DNA from: an uncultured Lachnospiraceae bacterium | Lineage (GTDB): Bacteria; Bacillota; Clostridia; Lachnospirales; Lachnospiraceae | Reading direction: 5' to 3' | NCBI GenBank assembly: GCA_944381635.1 | Contig: CALWLY010000013.1 | Span: 1-64,000 of the forward strand | Length of the DNA stretch: 64,000 bases | Part shown: positions 49,564 to 58,356 of the stretch, one piece after another | Layout of the letters: every line of letters begins with the position of its first letter | Position numbering within the stretch: the stretch's first letter is position 1 | Position numbers and translations under genes: made by a program | The notes under the pieces: generated by a model | The model's database searches: none | Seen by the model: the letters and a program-made list of their open reading frames with translations, nothing else | Told to the model about the DNA's origin: nothing

Positions 49564-51142
49564 ATTTTCCGCTGTCTCCGTAGTTGGATAATACTCTGGC
49601 GGAAGGGTCTGTCACATTGCAGCCTTCCCAGTCTTTGTTCGGCATCCAGAAATCCGGGATCATATGGGTCTGATCAGGATAGTATTTTTCGAAGATTTCC
49701 CGGTACAGGAGAGATTCTTTGGTATAAGGAGCACAGTGGGTATACTTTCTGCATTTTTCTGCAAATTCCTCATCCGTATACACAGTTTCTGCATAGGAAA
49801 AAATTTCGTCCCTGAGAGAATGTCCTACGGCATCGGAAAAGGCCGCCTTTTCCCGCATGAGAATACTTTGGGGAAGATATCCTCTGTCGAAGGCGTGGCG
49901 AAGAAGGTATTTCCCTTTTCCGTAACGGTTTAACTTTAGTTCCGGATCGATGTGCATCACATAATCCACAAAGTCAAGGTCGCCGAAGGGAACCCGGGCT
50001 TCCAGGGAATTTACGCTGATGCATCGGTCTGCGCGGAGTACATCGTAGAGAAAAAGCTCCCGAATTCTCTTTTCCGATTCTTTCTGGAAGGCTTCTGCGT
50101 CCGGTGCAAAATCCGTGTATTTATACCCAAACAGCTCATCGGAGATTTCACCGGTCAGCAGAACGCGAATATCCGTAGTCCGGCGGATATTTTGGCACAG
50201 AAGATACATGCCGATGGAAGCGCGGACAGTGGTGATATCGTAGGTTCCCAGTGCGGCAATCACAGGTTCGATGGCTTCTATCACATCTTTTCCTGTGATG
50301 ATAACTTCATGATGGTCGCTGTGTATAAAGTCGGCCACTTCCCTGGCATATTTTAAATCAATCGCATCCCGATCCATACCGATGGCAAAGGTGCGGATTG
50401 GCTTTTTTAAGAAGCGTGCGGAAACCGCACATACGAGAGAGGAGTCCAGGCCTCCGCTCAAAAGAAATCCCAGAGGGGCATCTGCATCCAGGCGTTTCAA
50501 AATGCCGGCAGTCAGCTTATCGTGGATTTTTTCAGCAATGACTTCCATACTGTCCTCGCTGTATGTTTCCACACGGCTCATATCCCGGTAACAGACGAAG
50601 GAGCCGTTTTTGTAATAATGACCGGGTGGAAAGGGATAAATTTTTTCGCATAACCCCACCAGGTTTTTAGCCTCTGAGGCAAAGACAAGACTTCCATTTT
50701 CATCTTTTCCGTAAAAAAGAGGGCGGATGCCTATGGGATCTCTTGCCGCAATGTAACAGTCGTTTTCCTTATCATAAAGAATCATTGCAAACTCAGCGTC
50801 CAGTTTTTCAAACATTCCAATGCCCAGTTCTTTATAAAGAGGAAGAAGGATTTCGCAGTCGCTGCCGCTCTGAAACGTATAACCTTTTCGGATCAATTCT
50901 TCCTTTATTTTGCGAAAACCATAAATTTCGCCGTTGCAGACCACATAATTCCCCTGCAGTTCAAAAGGCTGCATACCGCTGTCGGTAAGCCCCATGATCG
51001 CGAGACGCTGAAAACCCAGATATCCCCTTCCGGTGGAAAGAATCCGGGTGTCATCAGGTCCTCGGGACGTTGTCTTTTCCAAAGCCTTTCTGAATTTGTC
51101 CAAGGATGCATCTGCATCGCAATATCCCATAATTGAGCACAT
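49562..51142 (-). CDS. asnB: asparagine synthase (glutamine-hydrolysing)
   Basis: A 526-aa AsnB. Cys2 (M-C-S-I-M-G-Y) is the glutaminase nucleophile, with R-G-P-D-D and N-G-E-I-Y-G following. The synthetase domain has the ATP-pyrophosphatase loop L-S-G-G-L-D-S-S and E-A-R-V-P-F-G-D. It makes Asn from Asp, ATP and Gln in the cytoplasm. GGAGGAATTC ribosome site. Preceded by its own promoter and a terminator-like leader. Confidence 0.96.
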   Translation of the reverse strand: MCSIMGYCDADASLDKFRKALEKTTSRGPDDTRILSTGRGYLGFQRLAIMGLTDSGMQPFELQGNYVVCNGEIYGFRKIKEELIRKGYTFQSGSDCEILLPLYKELGIGMFEKLDAEFAMILYDKENDCYIAARDPIGIRPLFYGKDENGSLVFASEAKNLVGLCEKIYPFPPGHYYKNGSFVCYRDMSRVETYSEDSMEVIAEKIHDKLTAGILKRLDADAPLGFLLSGGLDSSLVCAVSARFLKKPIRTFAIGMDRDAIDLKYAREVADFIHSDHHEVIITGKDVIEAIEPVIAALGTYDITTVRASIGMYLLCQNIRRTTDIRVLLTGEISDELFGYKYTDFAPDAEAFQKESEKRIRELFLYDVLRADRCISVNSLEARVPFGDLDFVDYVMHIDPELKLNRYGKGKYLLRHAFDRGYLPQSILMREKAAFSDAVGHSLRDEIFSYAETVYTDEEFAEKCRKYTHCAPYTKESLLYREIFEKYYPDQTHMIPDFWMPNKDWEGCNVTDPSARVLSNYGDSGK

Positions 51143-51166
51143 CTGAATTCCTCCTGTCTGATGATT

Positions 51167-51222
51167 AAAAAAAGCGGCAAAGACATAGAAAATTTCTTTT
51201 CGACGCCTTTGCCGCTTTTTTT
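51167..51222 (-). promoter_or_regulatory. asnB leader attenuator
   Basis: On the minus strand, GCGGCAAAG pairs with CTTTGCCGC, with an inner GAAAA/TTTTC stem, followed by seven T and then, 18 nt later, the asnB ribosome site. Promoter TSS would be at about 51230. A terminator between promoter and start codon implies regulated read-through. The plus strand has no gene to terminate here. Confidence 0.65.
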
Positions 51223-51236
51223 GTTAATTTTTTTCA

Positions 51237-51265
51237 ATTATTGCGCAGACAGACTGAAATGTCAA
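51237..51265 (-). promoter_or_regulatory. sigma-A promoter of asnB
   Basis: Minus strand TTGACA (51265-51260), 17-bp spacer, AATAAT (51242-51237). Rest of 51266-51472 shows no clear feature. Confidence 0.65.
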
Positions 51266-51472
51266 GAAAAAACTGGAAATTGCAGAGGCAGAAAGCAGCA
51301 GTCCAGACTTTTGCCATAATGGGAAAGCAAAACATTGCAGCAGAAAATTACATGTGTCAAAGATTTGCACAAAAGAAAAGAAGAAAATCCATTTCCATAA
51401 GAAGGAAAAATGGTAAAATAGGCATGTCCCTTTTGAGGTAAAAGGCAGAAGCTGTTAAACGGGAGAAAATAT

Positions 51473-53455
51473 ATGGGAAAGATGGACAGATTCTGGTTTG
51501 GAGATCAGATTGAAAAAACAGCAGAATATTTTCGGGAACATTTTCCCAAGGAAGGCCGCCATGCCAGGGAACAGGCGGATAAAATATGCGAAAACCGGTT
51601 TGTTTTCCGGGAGCACTGGGAAATGGAGAGGACTCATGAGGAAGTACATTTCCCTGAGAAAATTGTCTGGGATCATATTCCGGCGGGGGACCCGGAATGG
51701 ATTTACGCATTAAACCGCCATACCTGTTTTGTGATTTTGGGAAAGGCCTGGAGGTTGACAGGAGAGGAAAAATATGCGGCCAAATATGTGCAGCTTCTTA
51801 AGGACTGGATGGAAAGAGTTCCTCTGACTCAGGAGAGCAGGAAAGATACCTGGCGAAGTCTGGAGGCGGGAATTCGAATAGAACACTGGCTGAAAAGCTT
51901 TCTCTTATTTGAAAACAGTCCTCTTTTTACAGAGGAAATAAAGCAAAAGGCAGAAAAAATTCTGTATCTTCATGGAGAATATCTTTTGGAGACAAATATG
52001 CCTTTTCACAAGTTAAGCAGCTGGGGAATTCTGCAAAATCACGGACTGGTACTTTTGGGTCTTTATTTTGGTCAGGAAGCGTGGGTAAAGGAAGCGGTAA
52101 AGCGTCTGGATGAGGAAGCTTATCTGCAGGTATTTGAAGACGGGAGCCAGTGGGAGCAAAGTCCCATGTATCACTGCGAAGTCCTGTATGCCCTGATGGA
52201 CTCACTGCTTATGCTGAAGAGATTTGAGAAAAAAGTGCCCAAGAGACTGGAAGAAAAAACGAAAAAGATGGCTTATGCGCTTGCCTGCTGGTGTAAACCG
52301 GACGGACATATTCCCTGCCATGGCGACAGCGACGACATAGATGCCGCAGATCTGCTCACGGAAGCAGCGCTGCTTTTTGAGGACAAAGTTTTGAAATTTC
52401 TGTCAGGCGGTCTTTTTTATGAAGATAATCTGTGGAATTTTGGCTTCCGGGGAGCAAAGAATTATGAAAAAATGGCGGCAAGGGAACCGGAATGGACGTC
52501 TGCGGTGCTTTCAGATGCGGGAAATTATCTGATACGTACCCGTTGGGACAAAGAAGCGGATTATGTGAGAATGCACTGTGGATGTGTGGGAAGCGGACAC
52601 GGGCATGGCGATCTACTGCATGTGGATTACTACTCCCGCGGAGAGGATATTTTGATAGATCCAGGGCGCTGCACTTATGTGGACAGTCCTATGCGGAAAA
52701 AGCTGAAAATGCCGTCCGGGCACAACACGTATTGTGTGGATGGGAAGGAATTTTTTGAATATGACAGCAGCTGGTCTTACAGCCGGACCGCTCATCCTGT
52801 GAAGGGAGAATATCGGTTTGCCGGACAGGCAAATCTGGCCATGGCCGCACACCTGGGATATCTGGATCAGGGACTTTTTGCCACAAGAAAAGTGATCACA
52901 GTCAAAGAAGGACTGCTTCTCATTATAGATGTATGTTATGGAAACGGCAGACACACCTATGACAGTTTTTATCATTTCGGGAGAAACGGAAAGGTAACAT
53001 TGAAGGAAAATGGCCGGAATGGTATGGCAAGAGCCCATTTTCAGGGACAGAAGGCCCAGGCCGAGATTTTCGTGATGAAGGGAACTGCGGAAGTAACGAA
53101 GGAACCGTGTTCTTCGGAATATAATCTTCTGGAAACCTGTTGCTGCTTGAAGACAAAGTACATACAAGAAGGGCAGGCGTCCATGATAACGGTGATTTCC
53201 ACGGCAGGGGCGGACGGACAGGAGATTACGGCAGAACTTCTTCCGGTAAAAGGTGTGCGCAGCGGAAAAACTTATGACAGCAAAGAGGCTGAGGCTGTCC
53301 GCCTGGTGAAAGACGGAAAAGAATATGTGGTCATTTTGTGCCACCAGGAACTTACGACCCCGGAAGATTACCTGACTGTGGGAAATTATGTTTCCTACGG
53401 GAAAGTGATTGTATTTTCGGAGGAAAACACAGAAGGAATCTGCCTGCAGTACTAA
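51473..53455 (+). CDS. heparinase II/III family polysaccharide lyase
   Basis: A 660-aa protein without signal peptide. An N-terminal alpha-toroid (about 1-320, with N-R-H-T-C-F-V and L-E-A-G-I-R-I-E-H-W) precedes the heparinase II/III-like beta-sandwich (about 350-640, with G-S-G-H-G-H-G-D-L-L-H-V-D-Y-Y and G-R-C-T-Y). The conserved Tyr/His positions fit polysaccharide lyases of this fold. It probably acts in the cytoplasm on imported uronic-acid oligosaccharides. GH88 downstream, 90 bp apart, would remove the unsaturated sugar it creates. Confidence 0.88.
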   Translation: MGKMDRFWFGDQIEKTAEYFREHFPKEGRHAREQADKICENRFVFREHWEMERTHEEVHFPEKIVWDHIPAGDPEWIYALNRHTCFVILGKAWRLTGEEKYAAKYVQLLKDWMERVPLTQESRKDTWRSLEAGIRIEHWLKSFLLFENSPLFTEEIKQKAEKILYLHGEYLLETNMPFHKLSSWGILQNHGLVLLGLYFGQEAWVKEAVKRLDEEAYLQVFEDGSQWEQSPMYHCEVLYALMDSLLMLKRFEKKVPKRLEEKTKKMAYALACWCKPDGHIPCHGDSDDIDAADLLTEAALLFEDKVLKFLSGGLFYEDNLWNFGFRGAKNYEKMAAREPEWTSAVLSDAGNYLIRTRWDKEADYVRMHCGCVGSGHGHGDLLHVDYYSRGEDILIDPGRCTYVDSPMRKKLKMPSGHNTYCVDGKEFFEYDSSWSYSRTAHPVKGEYRFAGQANLAMAAHLGYLDQGLFATRKVITVKEGLLLIIDVCYGNGRHTYDSFYHFGRNGKVTLKENGRNGMARAHFQGQKAQAEIFVMKGTAEVTKEPCSSEYNLLETCCCLKTKYIQEGQASMITVISTAGADGQEITAELLPVKGVRSGKTYDSKEAEAVRLVKDGKEYVVILCHQELTTPEDYLTVGNYVSYGKVIVFSEENTEGICLQY

Positions 53456-53545
53456 TAAAAATACAAGGCTCAACAGGTCATGCGGCTTACGCCTGCGTGA
53501 ATAAACATGACTTTGCTATTCGAAACTATAAAAGGAGGACAGCAT

Positions 53546-54721
53546 ATGCAGACAAAAGAATCGTTAATGAAATATCCGGAATTGGAAGGAGAAGAGCTGA
53601 AGGAAGCCTATGAAAAGGCGGTCAGCCTTGTACGGGAAAATCTGAAAGAATTTACCTGTGATTTTCCGTGCTGCAACTCCGAAAACCAGTTTTATCCCAA
53701 ATCTGAAAATGTGGACTGGACAACGGGGTTCTGGACAGGAGAAATCTGGCTGGCTTATGAGGCTTGCAAAGATGAAAAGCTGAAAAAAGCGGGTCAGATT
53801 CAGGTGGAAAGTTTTTTGAAAAGAATCAGGGAAAGAGTGAACGTTGACCATCATGATATGGGGTTTCTCTACACACCTTCCTGTGTGGCAGCCTGGAGGT
53901 TTACCGGAAATGAAACGGCGAAAGAGGCGGCTGTTTTGGCCGCAGACAACTTGATGGGACGTTTTCAGGAAAAAGGACAGTTTTTCCAGGCATGGGGAGA
54001 GCTGGGGGCGAGAGATAATTATCGTCTGATCATCGACTGCCTTTTGAATATGCCGCTTTTGTTTTGGGCATCCGAGGTGACCGGCAATGAAAAATACCGG
54101 CAGAAGGCAGAGGCGCATATTCGAACAGCCATGAATTATGTGATCCGACCGGATCATTCCACCTATCATACTTATTACTTTGATCCAGATACCGGAGAAA
54201 GTCTGAAAGGCGTCACTTGTCAGGGAAACAGAGACGGATCTGCCTGGGCGAGAGGACAGGCGTGGGGAATTTACGGTTCTGCACTTGCCTATCGGTATAT
54301 GAAAAATCCTGAGTATATTTCCGTTTTCCGCAAAGTCACCGACTACTTTCTTATGCATCTTCCTTCCGACCTGGTGCCTTACTGGGATTTTGATTTTGAT
54401 GATGGAAGCAGTGAACCCAGAGACTCCTCTGCGGCAGCGATTGCAGCCTGCGGTATGCTGGAAATAGCAAAATACCTTAGTAAAGAAGAGGCCTGGTATT
54501 ATACAAAAACGGCAAAGCAACTGATGGAAGCACTCTGGAAACATTGTGCGGTGCGTTCCGCAAAGGAATCCAACGGTCTTTTGCTTCACGGAACCTACGC
54601 AAAGAAAACGCCCACCAATACATGTAACAATGGCGGCGTGGATGAGTGCAATACGTGGGGAGATTATTTTTATCTGGAAGGTCTGACACGACTGACAAAA
54701 GACTGGACTCCTTACTGGTAA
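53546..54721 (+). CDS. GH88 unsaturated glucuronyl hydrolase
   Basis: A 391-aa (alpha/alpha)6-barrel protein. Catalytic-type aspartates are seen in N-V-D-W-T-T-G-F-W-T-G-E (about 50-61) and H-H-D-M-G-F-L-Y (about 105), with R-G-Q-A-W-G near 245. The family hydrates the 4,5-unsaturated uronic acid left by lyases on chondroitin, hyaluronan or heparin. ATG 53546 is chosen for its AAAGGAGGACAGC ribosome site. Forms a functional pair with the upstream lyase. Confidence 0.92.
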   Translation: MQTKESLMKYPELEGEELKEAYEKAVSLVRENLKEFTCDFPCCNSENQFYPKSENVDWTTGFWTGEIWLAYEACKDEKLKKAGQIQVESFLKRIRERVNVDHHDMGFLYTPSCVAAWRFTGNETAKEAAVLAADNLMGRFQEKGQFFQAWGELGARDNYRLIIDCLLNMPLLFWASEVTGNEKYRQKAEAHIRTAMNYVIRPDHSTYHTYYFDPDTGESLKGVTCQGNRDGSAWARGQAWGIYGSALAYRYMKNPEYISVFRKVTDYFLMHLPSDLVPYWDFDFDDGSSEPRDSSAAAIAACGMLEIAKYLSKEEAWYYTKTAKQLMEALWKHCAVRSAKESNGLLLHGTYAKKTPTNTCNNGGVDECNTWGDYFYLEGLTRLTKDWTPYW

Positions 54722-54737
54722 AATGGTATGGCTTGCA

Positions 54738-54822
54738 TAAAAAAGTGTGTGCCATGGCACACACTCGCGCCGGGCGCGATGCCGTCAGGCAATAGTTACC
54801 TTTTGCGCGAGTGCGCATGTAA
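54738..54822 (+). repeat. GC-rich structured repeat, copy C
   Basis: Third copy of the family. Compared with 35897-35983 it has paired substitutions in stem 1 (GTGTGCGC/GCGCACAC becomes GTGTGTGC/GCACACAC). Located just after the GH88 stop and before the split PBP gene. Confidence 0.85.
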
Positions 54823-54823
54823 A

Positions 54824-54881
54824 AACGGCATGGAAAGGAAACCCTTGGCAGAGGGAATCTCTTTTCCATGCCGTTCTTTTT
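54824..54881 (+). terminator. terminator after GH88
   Basis: AACGGCATGGAAA (54824-54836) pairs exactly with TTTCCATGCCGTT (54863-54875), with an inner CCCT/AGGG stem, then CTTTTT. Confidence 0.85.
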
Positions 54882-54940
54882 CCGCAAAGTCAAAATACAC
54901 TTTAAATAAGAATAAAACAGCGAACCGAAAGGACGGGCGT

Positions 54941-55513
54941 ATGGACGACAGAAACAAAACATTTCATCGGAAAAAGATAGTGGTGTTCTTTTTTATAAGC
55001 CTTATCCTGTTTCTTGGCTTATCGGTACGTCTGGGATATCTCATGATTTTCCAATCGGAACATTATATGGAGGCGGCCGAGGATTTACATCAGCGGGAAA
55101 GAAAAATCAAAGCAAAGAGAGGCAGAATTGTGGATTCCACCGGAACAGTACTGGCAGATAACCGCACAGTCTGCAATATTTCGGTGATCCATAATCAGAT
55201 CACGGATCCGGAAAAAGTCATAGAAGTTCTTTGCGAAGAACTGGACATGGAGGAGGAAGAGGTGCGGAAACGGGTGGAGAAAGTCTCTTCCATCGAAAAA
55301 ATCAAAAGCAACGTGGAAAAGGAAACAGGAGACAGAATCCGCTCCTACAAGCTGGACGGCGTGAAAGTGGATGAAGATTACAAAAGATATTATCCCTATG
55401 ACAGCCTGGCTTCCAAAGTGCTGGGATTTACCGGAGGGGATAATCAGGGGGAGTGTGTGATAATAGGAGCAAAAGGTGGAAGCACAGTAATATCCCATGG
55501 AAAGCGGGAATAG
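54941..55513 (+). CDS. class B penicillin-binding protein (SpoVD/FtsI family), N-terminal part, interrupted
   Basis: Encodes the first 169 PBP residues, then 21 unrelated residues to TAG 55511. One membrane helix (about 12-34) is followed by the N-terminal PBP dimerisation domain: K-A-K-R-G-R-I-V-D-S-T-G-T-V-L-A, K-R-Y-Y-P-Y-D-S-L-A-S-K-V-L-G-F-T-G-G-D-N-Q. The PBP sequence stops at Gln169 (codon 55445-55447) and continues at 63640. Such PBPs crosslink septal or spore-cortex peptidoglycan outside the membrane. ATG 54941 follows AAAGGACGGG. The fragment alone lacks the transpeptidase domain and cannot be functional. SpoVD versus FtsI cannot be decided here, since it is not in a dcw cluster. 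Confidence 0.9.
   Translation: MDDRNKTFHRKKIVVFFFISLILFLGLSVRLGYLMIFQSEHYMEAAEDLHQRERKIKAKRGRIVDSTGTVLADNRTVCNISVIHNQITDPEKVIEVLCEELDMEEEEVRKRVEKVSSIEKIKSNVEKETGDRIRSYKLDGVKVDEDYKRYYPYDSLASKVLGFTGGDNQGECVIIGAKGGSTVISHGKRE
55430..55470 (+). promoter_or_regulatory. left attachment site (attL) in the PBP gene
   Basis: Host gene sequence up to CAG (55445-55447), then core GG (55448-55449), then the element arm 55450-55470 (GGAGTGTGTGATAATAGGAGC reversed gives the partner of the right arm). Defined by matching with 63619-63660. Confidence 0.85.
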
Positions 55514-55548
55514 GATAGGACAAAACCTGTTTTAGAAGGAGACAGCTG

Positions 55549-55755
55549 TTGGAACAAAAGGAAACTTTAAAAGATATCCGGGATGTGAAAATCCGGGAGG
55601 ACGTCGATTTGGAGGAGAGAAAAAAAGAATATCTCAGGCAGATTGGAAATCCGTATCTTTTCCGCTGCGGGGATATGACGGTACATGTGTCCTATGCCAA
55701 AGAGGGCCCTTCTTTGGAAGAATGTATCGAAGAATATCTGAAGATTGGGCAGTAA
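55549..55755 (+). CDS. small recombinase-associated protein
   Basis: A 68-aa protein starting at TTG 55549 with an ideal AAGGAG at 55536-55541. Its tail (N-P-Y-L-F-R-C-G-D-M-T-V-H-V-S-Y-A-K-E-G-P-S-L-E) is like small proteins (DUF6870-type, to my memory) that accompany serine recombinases in clostridial elements. Could be a directionality factor; that is a guess. Ends 27 bp before the first recombinase. Confidence 0.7.
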   Translation: MEQKETLKDIRDVKIREDVDLEERKKEYLRQIGNPYLFRCGDMTVHVSYAKEGPSLEECIEEYLKIGQ

Positions 55756-55782
55756 AAAGGAAGTTCCGGGGAGGCGAGACAT

Positions 55783-57300
55783 GTGAAAGGATGTAACGCC
55801 GTAATGTATTTAAGACTTTCCAAAGAGGAAACCGGAGGCGGGATTTTAAATGAAAGCAACAGTATTTCCAACCAACGGGAGATGATTCGGCATTTTCTGG
55901 AAAAGCATCCGGAAATTACGCTTGTGAATGAATTTTCCGATGACGGAAAAAGCGGAGTGGATTTTAACCGTCCCGGATTTTTGCGTATGATGGAAGTGTT
56001 AAAAAAGGGAGAAGCAGACTGTGTCATCGTCAAAGATCTGTCCCGGTTTGGAAGAAATTATATTGACGCGGGCATTTATCTGGAAAGAGTGTTTCCCTGG
56101 ATGGGAATCCGTTTTATTGCGGTCAGTGACGGCTACGACAGCGAACATGCAAAGGCCGGAGACGACCTGCTTTTGCCTTTCAAAAACCTGATGAATGACG
56201 CTTATGCCAGAGACGCTTCCCTGAAAGTGCGCAGCACGCTGGCGGCCAAGAGAGCAAACGGAGACTTCGTCAACGCATTTGCCGGATACGGATTTCGAAA
56301 ATCCAAAGACGACAGGCACATGCTGGAGGTTGAGGAAGAAACGGCAGAAGTGATTCGTTTTCTCGCGCGCTGTCTTATCGAGGGAATCAGCGCGGCGGGA
56401 ATTGCAAAGCGGCTGAACGCCATGGGAATTCTTACTCCTTACGGCTGGAAGAAAGCAAAGAAAAGCACATATGTCACAGCTTTTCAGAAACGGGAAGACT
56501 TTTTGTGGTGCGCAGGGATGGTGCGAAGAATTGCCGGAGAAGAAAGCTCAAGCGGCTGGCTGATTCTGGGAAAAACCAAAAGTCTCGGATATAAGGTAAA
56601 AAAACGTTATCCTTCATCCCCAGAAGAGATAACGCGTATCAAAAAGGAAAATTTAAAAATCCTGACCGACGGTGAGTTTCAGATTTTGCAAAGGGCACTG
56701 TCCCTGGATACCAGAGCAGCGCCGGGAGAAGAAAAAATTGGAAAATACAGCGGAATTATCTGCTGCGGAGGCTGCGGCCAGTCTATGGTACGAAGAAGTG
56801 TGAAAAGGAGGGAAAAAGTTTATCGCTATTATATCTGTGCTGCCAACAAGAAAGATAAGAATCTGTGCAGCAGCCATATGATTTCAAAGGAAAGACTGGA
56901 AAAAGCATTGCAGACAGTGACGGAGAAGCAGTTTGGGCTGACAGACCGGAAGAAAAATCCGAAGGAAAAGCATAGATTTTCAGGGAAGGTGCTGGAAAAA
57001 CAACTGCAGAAAAAGCGGGAGGACAGAGAAAAATACGGCAGTCTCAGTGCGGCGGCTTACGGCGATTTTAGAGACGGCCTTCTGACAGCTTGTGAGTATA
57101 GGATATTAACAGAAGAGATTGCAGACGGGATTCAAAGCTGTGAGAAGGCGGAAAAGGAAATCCTGCTGGAACAGCACAGATGGGAAAAAGAACAGGGACT
57201 GACGCGGGGACTGATTCTTTGGCTTTTTGAGAAGGTGGAAGTTATGGGAAGCAGAGAAATCCACATTTCTTTTTGCTTCCTGCCTCCGTTTAAATCATAA
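55783..57300 (+). CDS. large serine recombinase 1
   Basis: A 505-aa large serine recombinase. The catalytic domain (about 1-140) has the nucleophile in Y-L-R-L-S-K-E-E (Ser11), S-I-S-N-Q-R-E-M, and V-I-V-K-D-L-S-R-F-G-R-N-Y. The recombinase domain (about 150-290), zinc ribbon (C-C-G-G-C-G ... C-A-A-N-K-K-D-K-N-L-C, about 325-365) and coiled coil (about 390-480) are all present. GTG start 55783; GGGGAGGCGAG precedes it. Best candidate for the integrase/excisionase that acts on attL/attR. Confidence 0.95.
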   Translation: MKGCNAVMYLRLSKEETGGGILNESNSISNQREMIRHFLEKHPEITLVNEFSDDGKSGVDFNRPGFLRMMEVLKKGEADCVIVKDLSRFGRNYIDAGIYLERVFPWMGIRFIAVSDGYDSEHAKAGDDLLLPFKNLMNDAYARDASLKVRSTLAAKRANGDFVNAFAGYGFRKSKDDRHMLEVEEETAEVIRFLARCLIEGISAAGIAKRLNAMGILTPYGWKKAKKSTYVTAFQKREDFLWCAGMVRRIAGEESSSGWLILGKTKSLGYKVKKRYPSSPEEITRIKKENLKILTDGEFQILQRALSLDTRAAPGEEKIGKYSGIICCGGCGQSMVRRSVKRREKVYRYYICAANKKDKNLCSSHMISKERLEKALQTVTEKQFGLTDRKKNPKEKHRFSGKVLEKQLQKKREDREKYGSLSAAAYGDFRDGLLTACEYRILTEEIADGIQSCEKAEKEILLEQHRWEKEQGLTRGLILWLFEKVEVMGSREIHISFCFLPPFKS

Positions 57301-57332
57301 AAATCCGGCACAAGAAGGGAAAAGCAGGATTT

Positions 57333-58334
57333 ATGGCAAGAAAAAGCAGAAAATCTCAATGCTTTCATGAAAAAACAGACCGGGAGACAGGACGCTATAC
57401 AGCCTGCGGGTATGTGAGGCTTTCCGATAAGGACGGGGAGGAGGGGGAAAGCAATTCCATTCAGTGGCAGAAAAAGATGATTCTGGATTATGTCAGACAG
57501 CATGAGGAAATCACTCTCTGGAAATTTTATGTGGACGACGGGAAAACCGGTGTAAATTTTCAGCGCCGCGGGTTCAAACAGATGATGGAAGACATCAGGA
57601 ACCGGAAAGCAGACTGTATCATTGTCAAAGATTTGTCCCGTTTTGCAAGAAATTATCTGGATGCGGGAATTTATCTGGAGAAAATATTTCCTTTGGAAAA
57701 CATCCGGTTTATCGCTATCACAGACCACTTTGACAGCACGGAGAAGGGCGGGTGGGATGCAGGGTATCTGATACCGCTAAAAAACATTCTCAACGAAAAA
57801 TATTCCGCAGATATTTCCCTGAAAATACAGACGGGAAAACGTCTGAAAGCTCAGAAAGGAGAGTACGGCGGCTCTCTGCCGGCGTACGGTTATCAGAAAA
57901 ACGGTTCCGGATTGGAAATTGACCCTTATGCCGGAAAAATCGTGAGACTGATAGTATGGCTTTTTCTGGAAAAAGGATGGAATATTTCTGCCATATGCCG
58001 TTATCTGGAAGCTCAGAACATAAGACCGCCGGCGGGATATTTTTATGACAGAGGATTTCTTCATACAGAAAAAGCAAAAAACGCGGTTCGATGGAGCAAA
58101 ACCAGCGTGAAGAGAATATTGACCAGTGAAGTCATGACAGGAAATCTTGTGCAGCATAAGATTACTTCCGAAACGCTTCGGGGGAAAAGGCAGATATTGC
58201 GCCCGCAGGAAGAGTGGATTGTTTCGAAACGGACGCATCCGCCGCTGATTTCGGGGGAAGAGCATCGAAAAATTTGCGAAATTCTTGCAGTCGGCTGTCC
58301 GGACGAAGAAAGGATTAAGAGAAGAAAGGATTAA
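57333..58334 (+). CDS. large serine recombinase 2, lacking zinc ribbon and coiled coil
   Basis: A 333-aa protein. The catalytic domain is intact (G-Y-V-R-L-S-D-K-D; S-I-Q-W-Q-K-K; V-K-D-L-S-R-F-A-R-N-Y) and most of the recombinase domain follows (to about 300), but it ends before the zinc ribbon and coiled coil. Its stop codon is real, with the next gene starting 22 bp later, so this is a natural short form rather than a frameshift. It may act with partner subunits as a heteromer. Confidence 0.9.
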   Translation: MARKSRKSQCFHEKTDRETGRYTACGYVRLSDKDGEEGESNSIQWQKKMILDYVRQHEEITLWKFYVDDGKTGVNFQRRGFKQMMEDIRNRKADCIIVKDLSRFARNYLDAGIYLEKIFPLENIRFIAITDHFDSTEKGGWDAGYLIPLKNILNEKYSADISLKIQTGKRLKAQKGEYGGSLPAYGYQKNGSGLEIDPYAGKIVRLIVWLFLEKGWNISAICRYLEAQNIRPPAGYFYDRGFLHTEKAKNAVRWSKTSVKRILTSEVMTGNLVQHKITSETLRGKRQILRPQEEWIVSKRTHPPLISGEEHRKICEILAVGCPDEERIKRRKD

Positions 58335-58356
58335 GAAAGAGAGAAAGGGATTGGAA

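Noticed and set aside
51143-51265. T-box riboswitch before asnB
   Set aside because: The leader is only about 90 nt and lacks the AGGGTGGNACCGCG T-box sequence.
54884-54901. Sporulation sigma-E-like -10 (AATACACT) upstream of the split PBP gene
   Set aside because: It matches the -10 at 7 of 8 positions, but no -35 resembling the sigma-E consensus lies at the right spacing, so I did not call a sporulation promoter.
54941-55513. PBP N-terminal fragment as a simple pseudogene
   Set aside because: Both halves are free of stops and join in frame at a recombinase core, which would be very unlikely for a decayed gene.
58285-58356. Upstream extension of recombinase 3
   Set aside because: It overlaps the end of recombinase 2 and reads as low-complexity Lys/Arg/Glu; ATG 58357 fits the family better.
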